Positions 12,201 to 23,800 of a stretch of DNA of 64,000 bases are shown one piece after another. The translations under genes and the position numbers were made by a program. The stretch is from Diplosphaera chodatii (taxonomy: Eukaryota > Chlorophyta > Trebouxiophyceae > Prasiolales > Stichococcaceae). Position 1 is the first letter of the stretch. Each line of letters starts with the position of its first letter. The notes beneath the pieces were generated by a model. That model was not told where the DNA came from, ran no database searches, and saw only the letters and a program-made list of their open reading frames with translations. The stretch spans positions 620,001 to 684,000 of the forward strand of contig JAALGY010000020.1 in assembly GCA_032358165.1 (NCBI GenBank). The letters run 5' to 3'.

Positions 12201-15200
12201 GCTGCAGTTCCGGCAGGTGCCGGGCCTGGCGGGCGACTTCCTGCAGCTGCAGGGCAAGTTCATGCTGGTGCCTGACGAGTCGCAAGAGGTGGGACGACAC
12301 CCTGTTGACTTCTGTGTGTTGTCAGTGCCATGCCACTGTCCTGCTTGCGGTTTTCTGTCAGCGGTGTGAGTCAGGTGAAGTGTCAGGTTTCAGCAGCCCA
12401 GGCAGCTGCTGTGGAACATGTGGCTGAAGCCTTCGCTGCTGGTGTGCCACAGGTGGCAGAAGCAGCGGGATCCAGCAGCGCGGCCCGCGGGGGTCCCAGC
12501 GAGCCCCGCACCGTGCTGCGCTACGCTGTCGAGGTGCGCCCGACGGCTGCATGTGCTATGCTCACACAGCTGTTCAGCGGCTTGGTTGTGGGAGCGTGGA
12601 CCACATCCGCTTTCCGAGGGCTGCACTGGCCTCAGGCAGCGCGGCCCCGAGGCGCACAGAGGCGCATCGAGGTCACCATTCATGGGTGGCAAGCGCTGCC
12701 GAACCACCACCTGTCATGACCACGTCTGCATCCTGTGTGCTCCAGGTGGTGCTGCCCCGGGCGGCGCGGCTGCTGGGGATGCTGGAGCCGGCCCTGGAGC
12801 GGGTGGTGTACCAGGACATCCCCGCCAACCTGCTGGCGCTGAAGCACCGCTGCGAGACGCGCAAGGCCGCGCAGCGCGTCGCCGAGCTGGAGTTGCAGGG
12901 TGACTGCACCCTTGTACCCTTGCTGGTTGCTGGCTCCTACAATGTGGATCGTGTTTCTGCGGGTCCTGCTGCACGAGGTGGCGGGCAGAAGCACATGTGC
13001 AAGTATGTTGCCAGTGGTATGCGATTTCACAACGCACTTGGTGCTTGACCTTCTCAAGTCACGGCGGCGGTCGTGTTCGCAGTGCAAGACATTCCCCCGC
13101 TGAAACGCTGCAGGCGAGCACACGCGGGCAGCGTACTGGCGGCGGCAGGTGGAGCGGCCGAGGCCAGACGCGCTCAGGGCGGACCTGGCGCTGCTGTGCG
13201 ACGAGCTGCAGGCCTGCTTCGGCGATCTGGGCTACTTCCCGTCCCGGGCTGAGCTGCGGGAGGCGACCAGGTGGGGGCTGCGACGCCGCTGTGTGCCTGT
13301 TGGGTGGCTGGCGAGCAGGCCGCCTTGGCCCGTGATTTGTCTGTCGTCTGGACATGCCCCTCAGTCGCCCTTGGGGCTTCGCAGCTGAGGGCACGACTCA
13401 TTGAGGCCCTTTGCTTGGTGCAGAGACTGAACTCACTGAAGTCATATGGGGTAGACTCAGCTCAAGCCTGCAAGCTGCTGACCGTGTCCAAGCTACGAGT
13501 GTGCAAGGGCACACTGGGCGGGGCCTTGATGCTCCATTTGCCCTCAGAACCGCCAATTCTCACTGCACCCTGATGCAGGACGGATCTGGAGAAGGCGATT
13601 GCCGCGCACGGCGGCCAGGCGGTGGTGGCGGCGGCCCTGGGGTGGCCCCTCAAGGCGCGCCACCGGCGGCCCAACGGCTACTGGGACGACCTGGAGAACG
13701 TGCGCCGCGGCATCGACGACTTCATCGAGGAGCAGGGCATGGAGTCAGGCGAGTGCCTTTGTGTGCAATGGGCGTTGAGGAGCAGGGCATGGAGTCAGGC
13801 GAGTGCCTTTGTGTGCAATGGGCGTTGCCTTGCGGCATCATCGCTGGAGGCAGGTCGCCGGCGCTGCCCTGGTGCAACCACTCAACCAACCACTCGTCGC
13901 AACGAGCACCCGACCATTCATTGCAACTGCTCCGTCCTGATTACCTTGCAGCGACCAGGGCGCTGTGGCCGTGTGCTGAGCGTCTGCCGAGCGCCACAGG
14001 CTGCTGGTTGTTGATGATAATTTGACTGGGGATCCTTGCAGCTGATGTGTCGCATTGTTTTGCCGAGCAGGCGTGATGCCGCTGAAGAACGACTTTGTGC
14101 GCGCCAACTGTCTGTACCTGGCCAAGGTGGTGGAGCGCTGGGGCGGCCTCCCCCAGCTGGCCGAGGTGCGTATTTATTTGTGGCATCTCCACGGTCGTGA
14201 CGGGGGCACTGCATTGGAATGCACCCTGCCCTGCAGCCATCAGTCGCATTCTTCATTGGCACTTGCATCATGCACTTCATGCAGGGCACATCACATAGCA
14301 GACCTTGCAAGCAATCTTCGGGTGTGTCCAACGACAGCCGAATAATGGCTGCTCTCTCGCTCGCCGTGCAGCTGCTGGGGTACCAGCTGGCGTCCGAGGG
14401 GCGTGGCAGCGTCGAGTGGCGCGCGCACATTGCCGAGGTCGCCAAGCTGAACCCGGGCATATCTGGCAAAATGGTGGGGCTGTGCCCTTCTACTACTACG
14501 CCTCGCAGCACATTAATGACCATGGATCATGCTGCAAGCCGCATGCAAGCAGCCCTGTTGCCGGTGGCATGTCGAAGCATGTGTCAACTGCTGATGTGCT
14601 GATGCTGCAGGGGCTTTTTGAGCTTGCCGCGAAGACATACAAGCCAAAGCGCCAACGGCAGCAGAACGGCAAGCGGCGGCCGGGCACGACAGGCACCATC
14701 GAATTCCTTGATGCGCCACCCTCAGAGTCAGCTGCGACACTGCAACTGCAGGCGAGGCTTGCACTGATTCGTCCATGTCTTGCATGCCAGGGGGCTGCAA
14801 ATACAGAGCCGCGGCTGACATGCTGCGTTCAAGACTGAAAACTAGCTACCAAGCTCAACGCCGGTGACTTGACGGTCTTCAGTGTTCCTGCAGGCCCGCC
14901 TGGCGTCTGAGACGCCAGACAGGTTCCCAGCCGCCGCCACCAATGCGCTGTCAGACAGGTTCCCAGCCACAGCGGCCAGCGCGCTGTCAATGCTGACGCG
15001 CAGCAACCGGCGGGACGGCAGCAGCAGCGCCAGCAGCAATGGCGTCAGCAGCAACGGCAGCAGCAGCAGTGGCAGTCCCGGCAGAGGCAGCGTCGCCAAC
15101 GGCAGCGGCAGCGCCAACATGGCGCCGGACCTGTACGGCATGCCAGCGCCGGGGACACGTGGCCGTCGGCAGCGCCAGCAGCCGTCTTCGAGCGACGAAG

Positions 15201-15271
15201 ACGCGCCGGAGCGCACAAAGAAGCGGCCGGCGCAGCTGCGGCGGGTCCGGCGGGAGATCGACTCCTGGTGA
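9240..15271 (+). CDS. Two-domain START/polyketide-cyclase (COQ10-like) protein with C-terminal helical repeats, plastid-targeted
   Basis: Eighteen exons join in frame: 9240-9519, 9672-9769, 9956-10078, 10256-10363, 10540-10728, 10842-11068, 11222-11375, 11515-11682, 11826-11939, 12124-12288, 12453-12533, 12746-12899, 13114-13270, 13579-13748, 14071-14165, 14372-14473, 14611-14751, 14894-15271; about 967 residues. Residues 1-93 are Ser/Ala/Arg-rich, like a chloroplast transit peptide. Two cyclase/dehydrase lipid-binding domains follow (about 94-266 and 430-620), marked by VWRVLTDYDRLAEFVPNL and VWGVLTDYDALADFIPAL, each ending in a LPANLxAxxxR-type helix. Residues 621-842 hold repeated segments (FGDLGYFPSRAELREATR; AIAAHGGQAVVAAALGW; VERWGGLPQLAELLGY). 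The tail is a Ser/Asn/Gly-rich low-complexity region ending in a basic patch. Family role: binding of a hydrophobic ligand; the ligand is unknown. Introns after exons 14 and 17 appear to be GC-AG. Confidence 0.85.
13727..13826. repeat. Perfect 50-bp tandem duplication across an exon/intron border
   Basis: Bases 13727-13776 are repeated exactly at 13777-13826. The unit runs from coding sequence (EEQGMESG) through the GC-type donor TCAG|GCGAGT into the intron. Splicing at the first copy keeps the frame into the next exon (GVMPLKNDF). Splicing at the second would add 50 nt and shift the frame. Confidence 0.95.
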
Positions 15272-16576
15272 TGGGTTGGGGCTCTGCACCCTAAACCCTA
15301 CACCTAGGGCGCCAGCCTCTATGCAGCCATGGTGCCGTCAGTAGTGCTGTGGGGATTGTCGTGCTGGCAGGCAGGAGCACCCCCTGGTGAGGGCGGCCAG
15401 GCATTGGCTGCTGCAGGGGCGGCGGAACTGTGCCGTTGGCGGAGGGGCTGATCATGTGGTACTTCATTCGATTTTATTCAGAGCGTGGAGCGGAGGGTGC
15501 GTTGGGGTAGGCTCACGTGGACAGATAGTGGAGCACTGTATTCATTGCCTGCGCAATTTTGAAGGGCCTCCCCAGGCACATGCCACCGAGTGCATGTGCA
15601 GAGGTCGCCAGCGCAGTGCAGCACTGCAAGAGTCCGTTGCAGCAAATGGAATGGTTGATCATTGCGTTGCACAGTATTGCATGTGAGGATGATTCTGCAC
15701 ATTTTGCTAGTGCTTCTAGTTGTCATCTGGAGTGTGCAATCGTGCAAAGGAGAGCAGCTTTGCACCCTTGAATTCAGACCTGAGGTGGAGGCCAATACAG
15801 CTGGCTGACGTAATTGGCGTTGTGCAAACTGGGCTTTACACGAAGCACTGCTGATCACACCTCGCTTTCATTCTCACGTCCTGACCAGCAGCAGGCCATC
15901 TTCCCCAAAACTGCAATACGTCCACTCCCGTTCTACCCTCCTCCACGGAGGAGCTGCCTAGCTGATGAGCGAGGTGACGGCACAGCCCGCAGACTTAGGT
16001 AGATGCGCCGTCGCCTCACTCGATCAATGAGAAACACTCAGTGTATGCGAAGCCATTGCAGCAGACTAGAACCAATGCCCCCATTGTCGTAATGTGTATC
16101 GCCCCAAACCCACAGACAACTGTAGACTGCACAGTACCTCTACTGCCAAGTGTCTATGTCACTATGTGCAGTTCTGACCGTTTACATGCCTCTGTAAGAA
16201 CTGTGCCGTGGCCCGCCTGCTGTGTAGCAGCAGCAGTCATAGCCTGCTGCGGTTGACAGGGCAGAAGGTTGTTGCCTGACATGGCTGGAAGGTCACGAAC
16301 CTAGCCAGATCAGCACACTGCTGCCATGATGATGTCGCGTATGACTATGCTATGCTGCAGTGGCGGGTTCAACAAGTGGGGCCGCAGCGGCGATGGCGCC
16401 GAAGGTCGCGTGCGAGTCATTCAACGCCTGATCTGACATACCATCAGCAAAGGCGCTGCTGGCGAGTTTGCCCTGCTCCACTGCCCCGTTCACCAGACCC
16501 TGCTGCGACACAGTACAAGCTTTTTGAGATTGTGCAGTCCAACCGATGCAATGTAGGCCCCAGGAAGGACCTGTTT
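15272..16576. other. Convergent intergenic region with telomere-like 12-mer
   Basis: 3' flanks of the START-domain gene (+) and the oxidoreductase (-). Directly after the START gene stop, 15289-15300 reads CCCTAAACCCTA. The remaining 1.2 kb is more AT-rich than the genes and shows no convincing exon on either strand. Confidence 0.5.
15289..15300. repeat. Plant-telomere-like motif, 1.7 copies of CCCTAAA
   Basis: CCCTAAACCCTA, 18 bp after a stop codon. The same 11-mer core occurs at 36432-36443 (other strand) and 53871-53882. Confidence 0.8.
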
Positions 16577-19331
16577 TCAACACCAGCATTGCAGTACATT
16601 CAGGTGACCCGCACCGGAGTCTCCAATCCGCATTGGCAAGAGTCGCACCTGCTCCAGGTTGGGGGCATTTGCTGCCTTTGCTGCTGCTTGGGCACGGATG
16701 GTGTCGAAGGTGCGCGCCATGCCGAGGGTGTCGGCATGCGTCATCTCCGGCATCTCCTTCCAACCTTTCAGGACGGCAGAGTGCACCGCCATTGCCTGCG
16801 CAGCCCACATGAGAGGTCACGACAGCGTACGGAGAGTACTGGTTGGTAGCCATCGCTAGATAGGGCTATCGCACTAGCAGATTGGCCTTCACGACTGCCG
16901 TGCACCACAGCCTGTGGCGATGAGCACACGGCAAGTGAGGGACACCATCCAGTGCACCCCTCACACTTACACATACAGCTGTACACATACGTCACCATGG
17001 TGTGCCGCATGCCTGCACGGGGGCATCCACACATGAAGCATGCCGCCGACATCACTCCCTACCTCGTAGGCGAGGCCGCCAGAGTCGGGCCAGTGCAGGC
17101 CGCCGTGCTCCGGGGGGCCGTGCGCAGCGCCAGGCACCTCTGATGGCCGTGGAAAGAGCAGCACCTGGGATGAACAGCCGTGCAAGTGGTCAGCAGCATG
17201 TCACACCGACGCTCAGGTGCTTCAGATGGCTGGGCTGCGCACTCAAACACTGCCCCGACGACATGCTGCTTGGCAACCAGATCAGGTGAGACGCCCAGCG
17301 CCCAGTGCACACCGCCTTGATGGGATCTGCAAAGGTTGTGGACAGGGTGAGACTACAGGGTTACCTGGGGCGGGGACCCGTCATGCCGGGTCACAGTGAC
17401 GCGGTCGGGGCAGTCCATGCCATCGATGGTGATGGAGCCGGCGGTGCCGTAAATGTGCGCGACCTTGGCGGACGCCTGCAGGAAGCTATATGTGACGGTC
17501 GCCAGCTCCCCATTGCCAAACCTGGCAAAAAGATATCGCAAGGAGGTAATCAGATGGAAAGCACTGTGTTGTGTCTACAACGGAAGCGTCCATGCAAGCG
17601 ACAGCGATGGCAGTTGCAGTGCCAGCCGCCGCGCCTGTAGACTGCAGAGCCGGCGGCGTCGGTGCCCCCCGGGTGGCGTACGCTCAGGGCCACCACCTCG
17701 CTGGGCGCGGGCTGCTCAAAGACCCAGGTCACCAGCGAGTGCACGTAGCAGCTGCGGCAAGCAGACCGCATCCTCAATTGCAGTACACCCTTGCAACACA
17801 CGTCGCCCACCCACACGATGTGCATGCTCTGCACTTGGGGTTGCACGGACGCAGCAACTCACCCGACATCCAGCAAGGCTCCGCCGCCAAGCGCCGGGTC
17901 CACCAGCCGCCGGTGGCTCTGCACGGCAGATTGCGTCGGCACATCATGTGGGCAGGACCTGACAGCAAAACATCCTCTGGCAGCATACTGCACACGGATG
18001 CTTGCTACCGACCTGCAGCAGCCAGTGTGCTGTGCAGACGGTGGCATAGCTAGCAGACGCAGTGAGCTCGCCTCGTCAGCCAGGAAGGTCTTGCGCGCGT
18101 CGACCGACAGCGGCCGCCCGATCGCGCCGCCCCGCAGCAGCGCCCGCAGCGCCTGGCTGGCCGGGAAGAAGCGCTGCCACATGCCCTCCATGCAGAAGAC
18201 GCCCTGCAGGCAACACGAACAGCAGCTGGTCGCTTGCAGACACATCGAGGAGCCCCTCCCGAGGTGCACAGCCCAGTGGCACACTGGCATATTATGGTTG
18301 CTGCATGCGCCCCAGCCGCAGCAGGGCTGCCCTCAAGGCGCCTACGACATGTTATGAAGACTGCCCGCATGCTGACCAGCTGATCGTCACAACCCCTGAA
18401 GTGTCGCAGCAGATCCTTCGAGAGGAGCCAGGTGGACACTCTGTTTGCCGCACGCTCAAAGCGAGTCTGTATCGTATGCCTCAATCAGATCAAGTTGCAT
18501 TTTCAATCGCGTTTTGTTCTGGTTGTGTTTTACGGCACTCTGACAGCTGCGAGCGCACCTTGCTGCGCGCTGCGGTGATGATCTCCCGCGCCTGCGCCTC
18601 GTCCATGGCAAACGTCTTCTCGACCAGCACGGCCTTGCCGCCGGCGATCATGGCGAGCGCAGCGTCACGGTGCGCGGTGTTGACCACCGCCACATGCACG
18701 ACGTCGACCTGCTGATGGCGTCGATCCTTCCATTCAGCTGACGACTGGTGTTGATGCTTTGGGTCCGACTTGTGGGCCAAGCCCAGAAACCGGAGAAGCC
18801 ATCGACGGTGTCCACCAGCAGCAGGTGTGCAAGTGCAGTCGCCGGCTGCGGCTGAGCTCAACAAAGGCCATGAATGGCCAAGCCTGTCGACACATGTCTC
18901 CTCTGTGCCTGGCAGGAGCGCGCACCTCTGCATCGGATGCGAGCTCCTCGTAGGTCGCGTAGGCTCGCTTGCAGCTGTGTGTTGCCGCAAAGCTCTGCGG
19001 CAGGCGAGGAGAATCAGCGACGGCCGCTGGTCACTCAAGAACAGCACACTTCCCTGAGGTGTCAGCGGGTGCTGCATGCGCCCGCCAGGCGCAGCCTCAG
19101 CGGATGGACATCATGAAGTCGGTGGCTGATAGGCGAGCGATGTGGGCGCCACTAGTGCGCAGTTGGCACGGGCACTGGTCAAGCACCTTGGCCCTGCCCA
19201 GATCGATGGGGTCGCAGCAGGCGGTGAGCTGCGCGCCTGGCACCATTGTGAGCACCGCAGCAAAGTCTTCGGCCAGCTTGCCGCAGCCGACCACGCCCCA
19301 CCGCAGCGGCCGCAGCACCGCGAGTGCCCAT
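16577..19331 (-). CDS. Gfo/Idh/MocA-family NAD(P)-dependent oxidoreductase (trans-1,2-dihydrobenzene-1,2-diol dehydrogenase-like)
   Basis: Exons from the N-terminus: 19187-19331, 18926-18967, 18559-18711, 18071/18072-18203, 17863-17918, 17635-17751, 17365-17521, 17063-17164, 16577-16795; about 374 residues are visible. The N-terminal Rossmann fold reads LRWGVVGCGKLAEDFA (GxGxxA-type), then ATYEELASDAE, VDVVHVAVVNTAHRDAAL and GKAVLVEKTFAMDEAQA; the EK in VEKTFA is the conserved catalytic-region Lys of the family. The C-terminal domain shows GMWQRFFPA, DPALGGGALLDVG, FGNGELATVTYSF, GTAGSITIDG and the ending THADTLGMARTFDTIRAQ, all typical of dihydrodiol dehydrogenase-like proteins. The initiator Met was not found: the first exon needs two upstream bases, so a short 5' exon near 19.4 kb is likely. 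Two introns appear to be GC-AG (after 18072 and after 17635). The final exon may be read through to the stop at 16577 rather than spliced. Confidence 0.85.
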
Positions 19332-19715
19332 CTGCCACACTCTGCATGTCCACCGCTGCAGGTTGTGAGCGGTGACTGGACTTCATGTGAGCAGCGGCGC
19401 CCCTGCCAAATAGTATTCTTGTCACAGATGCTGCCGCCAAGTCAGCACTCATATGATCAAGACTGCGCTTTGAAACCGTGGCTCCGTTTCAACTCACTCA
19501 ATGGACCGCGTGCAATCAGGTGCAAGCGTAGTTGCGGTCAAGTTGCCTCGGTGGCTAGGCCACAAGCAACGCTTCCCAGCACTAAGAACCGCCGTGATCG
19601 AGACGTTGCGCGAAAATGATTGAGCGGCAGTCCTCGACAGGTTGCTACAAAGGGTCACCATCGGTGAAACGCTGCAATTTGGATGCATGTCGTCCTTGTG
19701 GGCATGGCTCATTTG
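19332..19715. other. Upstream region of the oxidoreductase gene
   Basis: Probably contains the missing first exon and promoter of the oxidoreductase. An in-frame candidate ATG lies at 19452 (minus strand), but no well-formed donor connects it. Confidence 0.35.
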
Positions 19716-20102
19716 TCATCGTGGCGGGCCTATCGACGAGCTGGGCCTGCCTAAAAGCATCAGCGATGGGGCGCCAACGCGCCTGCATGCAGCCGTGGGC
19801 CTCACCTGGCAGCTGTATGAAGTATTTGCTGGTGCTCAGCGTTGCCTGCAGGTCGTCAGGGCCGCAACCCATCCGTGCCGCCAACGCATCCGACTGCAAC
19901 CCAGGTGCACCCGCCGCTGCCAGCAGCTGCCACAGCCGGTATGCCAGCGTCGGCTGGCTGTCGAGGCAGCCGTCCTCATGCTGGAGGGGGCACGGCAGTT
20001 GATCTGACCCAGCAGCTGCAGGAGTGCCACAGGCCGGGGGGTGCCCGTTTGCCAGGTCATCATCGACCAGCCCGTGGTGAAAGTTCACCATCAGCAGGCC
20101 CT
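19716..20102 (-). CDS. Small unrecognised gene or last two exons of one
   Basis: I do not recognise this protein. Two exons join in phase: 19806-20102, preceded by a CTGTCAG acceptor and followed by a GTGAGG donor, and 19716-19750, ending in TGA. Read from the internal ATG at 20091 it gives about 100 residues: MVNFHHGLVDDDLANG, then PTLAYRLWQLLAAAGAPGLQ and SDALAARMGCGPDDLQATL, which looks like a small helical, possibly winged-helix segment. Codon bias resembles the real exons (G/C third positions). Upstream exons could exist between 20103 and 20829. It sits in tandem between GGT and the oxidoreductase on the same strand and could also be antisense noise. Confidence 0.3.
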
Positions 20103-20829
20103 CTGACAGCCACGATGCGATGCGAAACTCACACTCGTTTAATCAGGAGTGCAAATCCAGGTGTGCCACCGGAGTCAGTGGCAGGGACTGCCAAGGGTGC
20201 TTGCACGTGTGGGGAAATTTCTCGAAAGCGCTGCCCGTCGGCCGACTGATAGGTGGTGGTGCTGCGATGACGTGCACCGTGCCGACAGTACGGATCCTAT
20301 ATGCGCTGCACCGTTTTGGGTTGACTGTTGACACATCTACGCACCTGTTGTGTGCGATCTGGTGCGTCTGAACCCCTTGGTGCACGTGCCGTGTCGGGGG
20401 TTCCCAGGAAATCAATGCTGTGCTTTGGCTGTGCTCATGCTCTTCAGCTGCCACCCAATGCACACGGTTATCATCAGTCGCAACAGCGCACTGCATTGTC
20501 ATGATGCAATCCGTTTGCAGTTTTCGAGTTGCTGAGGCACGGTGCTCAAGAGTGTCCATCTCGATCCTAAACCGGTCGCACATGCATGCCTTCTAGCTGG
20601 GCTCCACATCTGCGGGGCGCAGGATGCCGTAGGCAGTCGTCCAGTCCCTTAGTTGTGTGTTTGTGTGCTTCCGGAGCCTGCTGACGGACATTCGCTCCAG
20701 CTGTCACAAGCCTCGACCGTGTGAATGAGCAGCGGCGAGCTGTGCGAACTGCTCTGCATGCCGCTGCTGCAGCCCGCAGGAGCAGCTTGCCATCAGCCTG
20801 CCAGGTCTTTATAATAGCAGTTCTGCAGG
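20103..20829. other. GGT 3' flank
   Basis: Downstream of the GGT stop codon on the minus strand. Frames up to 146 codons exist but show no motif or coding bias, so I see nothing certain here. It may hold 5' exons of the small gene at 19716-20102. Confidence 0.4.
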
Positions 20830-23800
20830 CTACCAGCCCACCACCTGCCCGTCCGCCCGGGGGTCGCTGCCACCCCACAGCACGCCGTCTGCGTGCCGCC
20901 GGATGATCTGGCCGCGCCCGAAGTGCACCCGGTTGTGGTTGCACTCCGCGTCGCAGACCTGCACACACACCACATTCCAAGTGTTTATCAAACAGCGAGG
21001 TGATCAGCACATATGCAAGCCTATGGCCAGCAGCTTGTAGCAGCCTTGCCGTGCGCATGAAGGGCACATGCAGGCGTCGGCGTTCGAAGGCTGACTGAGT
21101 GATTTGTACATAGGTTCGATCCTCTCGCCTCACAGTGCAGTGCTGTCTTACCTTCCACCCTCAGGTTGGAAGGTAACACCAGATGAATGTGCCCACCTGG
21201 TGACCACGCCGCCGAAGCTCCTCAACAGCGTCCTCATCAAAGCCCTCCTCAAGCACCAGCCTGCGCAGCAGGTGCTGCCAGCGTCAGTCGGCCAAGGGCT
21301 GCAGCAAGCTCGAGCGCGCTGCACCCAGTGGCAGGTGGCACCAAGCCATGGGGTGCACCAACCCAACATATCAACGTCTGTAACAGTCCGGGATGCTTGA
21401 CAAGGCTCTGGATGAGTGAGTGTAGACGACAGCCGCACGCGACGTCGTTCATGGAGGTGGGGCCCAATGCAGGACTTAACACCATCATCGCAAGCTCGAC
21501 GCAGCCTCCATACTTTTGAAGGGGCAGCAACCCACGTGACGTCGTTGACGGAGGCGGGGCCGACGCAGGAGTCGACGCCGTCGAGGCGCCAGCGGGGCGC
21601 ATCCAGGGCGGCCTGCGGCTCCATGCCGTAGTCCACCATGTTGGACAGCACCTGCGCTTGGGGGCACGCAGATCTCAGGCAGCACACACTGCGATGATCA
21701 CCTGGACGCAGCCATTGGGCGCAACCTGTGATGGTGATTTGAGCTACAGTCCAGCGCTTGGGCAGCTGACAGACCACCCACAAAGGACAGCATCATACAC
21801 CATCATGTGCCCAGCAACAGACGACAACCAGCCTGCTGTCGGGGCCCCACTGCCGACCCGTTACCACACACTGCCGCGTCTGGACATGGGCCTGCTTCCT
21901 ATGCACTGAACCCATGCTGCACAGGGGTGCCCCACCTGCAGGTGCCCTTGCGGCTGCATGAAGCCGCCCATCACGCCGAAGACCGCGTACAGGCGCTCGG
22001 CGCCGCCATCCAAGGTCGTGGCGGCCGCGGGGATGATGGTGTGGTACGGCCGCTTGTTCGGCGCCAGGCAGTTCGGATGGTCCTCGTCTAGGATGAAGTT
22101 CGCCCCTCGGTTCTGTGGAGCAGCAGAGACGTTGATGTGTGCGCACCGAATGAGTCCATGTGACAACCACCAGCATGGCAGCAACACAGCTGGAGTGCCC
22201 GAACCCACATGCCGGCCCTGCAAAGGCAATGCACATGGAGAGTGGCAAACCTGCAGCGTGAAGCCGCAGCCGTCGGGCACGATGCCGGTGCCGAAGCCCA
22301 TGTAGTTGCTGTTGATGAAGGAGCAGCCGTTGCCCCAGCGGTCGGCCACGGCAAAGTACACCGTGTCGTCGCCCCGCGCCGGCACGTCCTCCCCGGGCTT
22401 CACCATCAACCCCGCCTCGACCGGTTTCACCTATTCGGACACAGATATGGATAGCTGGTATAATGCATTCCTTGCTTGATGCTGCTGCAGGGTGCACTTC
22501 GCACATCGCACTGCAGCACATGCACCCTGCAACACATACACCGCTGCAGCGCTGTATCATGCATGTGCAATGATGGAGGAGTCAACCAACAGGAGTCTCT
22601 CACATGGTCTGCTGCCGCCGCTTTGTGCCGCTCCTCAGCATACTGCTTGCTCAGAAGCCGCTCGACCGGCACATGCACCACGTCTGAGTCTGCATTGTAT
22701 GCCAGCGCGTCTGCAAATGCCGAGCGCATCGCAGCCACCGCCTTGTGCAGGTGCTGCGCTGAGCCCCAGGGCAGCTGGCCAATCTCGGGCTCGAGCTCCA
22801 GGATGCTCATTGCCATGAGCGCTGCAATGCCCTGCATCAGCATGTCCGAGTCTTCTTCATGTTCCAGGTGCTGTCAAGTCACGCTTGCAGCAGGCAACCA
22901 GCTTGGCAGGCTGCTGTGTGAAGCAGGAGCGCAGCATGAGACGTTCGCTCTCGGCATGATGCTCTGATGTGCGCCAGAATTGCAGACGTCCCATGCTGTC
23001 GACAGACCTGCGTCGGCGGGGGAACCTCATACACACGGTGGCCACGGTATGTGGTGCTGATGGGATCCACAAACGCGGTGCGGTGCGCGGCGAGGTCCTC
23101 TGCTGTCAGCACGCCGCCGCGCCGCTGCAGCGCTGCAACAATAGCTTCGCCCGTTTGATTGGCGTAGAAGCCTGCAGGACACGGTTGGCGACACATCAGA
23201 GGGGTGTTGGGCGACATGCCCCGTGTCACATGCTGCAGCTTCCCGTGCTGAGCCGCCAGGGGGAGCGTGGTGGGTGCTGCGGGGCGTTGTTCAGGATTAC
23301 CAGATTTCAGAAACACACCCTTGGCAGCGCCGTGCTCGCCGAGCCTGCGGAATGTGGCCGCCAGGTCGGGGTTGCGCTGCAGCTGTCCCGCGGCTGGGGC
23401 CTTGCCATCCGCTGTCATCAGCGCCTTGACCTACCCAGAGGACACATCTCTACGATGCAGCAGCTGTAGGTCCAGCACGCTATGATCAGCCAAGGCCGTT
23501 GGTGCAGCCTCAGATACCACGAATGCAGGTGGAAACCCCTGCAAAACGCCTGCGTCGGTGGTGGTGCCACTCACCCCAGGGCCGCCAGCACGGGTGAGCT
23601 GCGAGAAGCAGCCGCGCCACTGGTGTGCTGTCACCGGGCTGACTGGGAAGCCATCCTCTGCCAGCTCAATGGCAGGCTGCAGCACCTGCACACCACATGC
23701 TACCCCTATACCAATCGATCTTGCTGCTCACCATGCGCAGCAAAAGCCCTATTCAACTGCAGGTTGTCAAAGGGTTTGCACCCCACAGTTCGACAACTCC

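Noticed and set aside
21113..21124. tRNA T-loop-like GGTTCGATCC
   Set aside because: The flanking bases do not pair into a T-stem, and no D-arm, anticodon arm or acceptor stem could be found.
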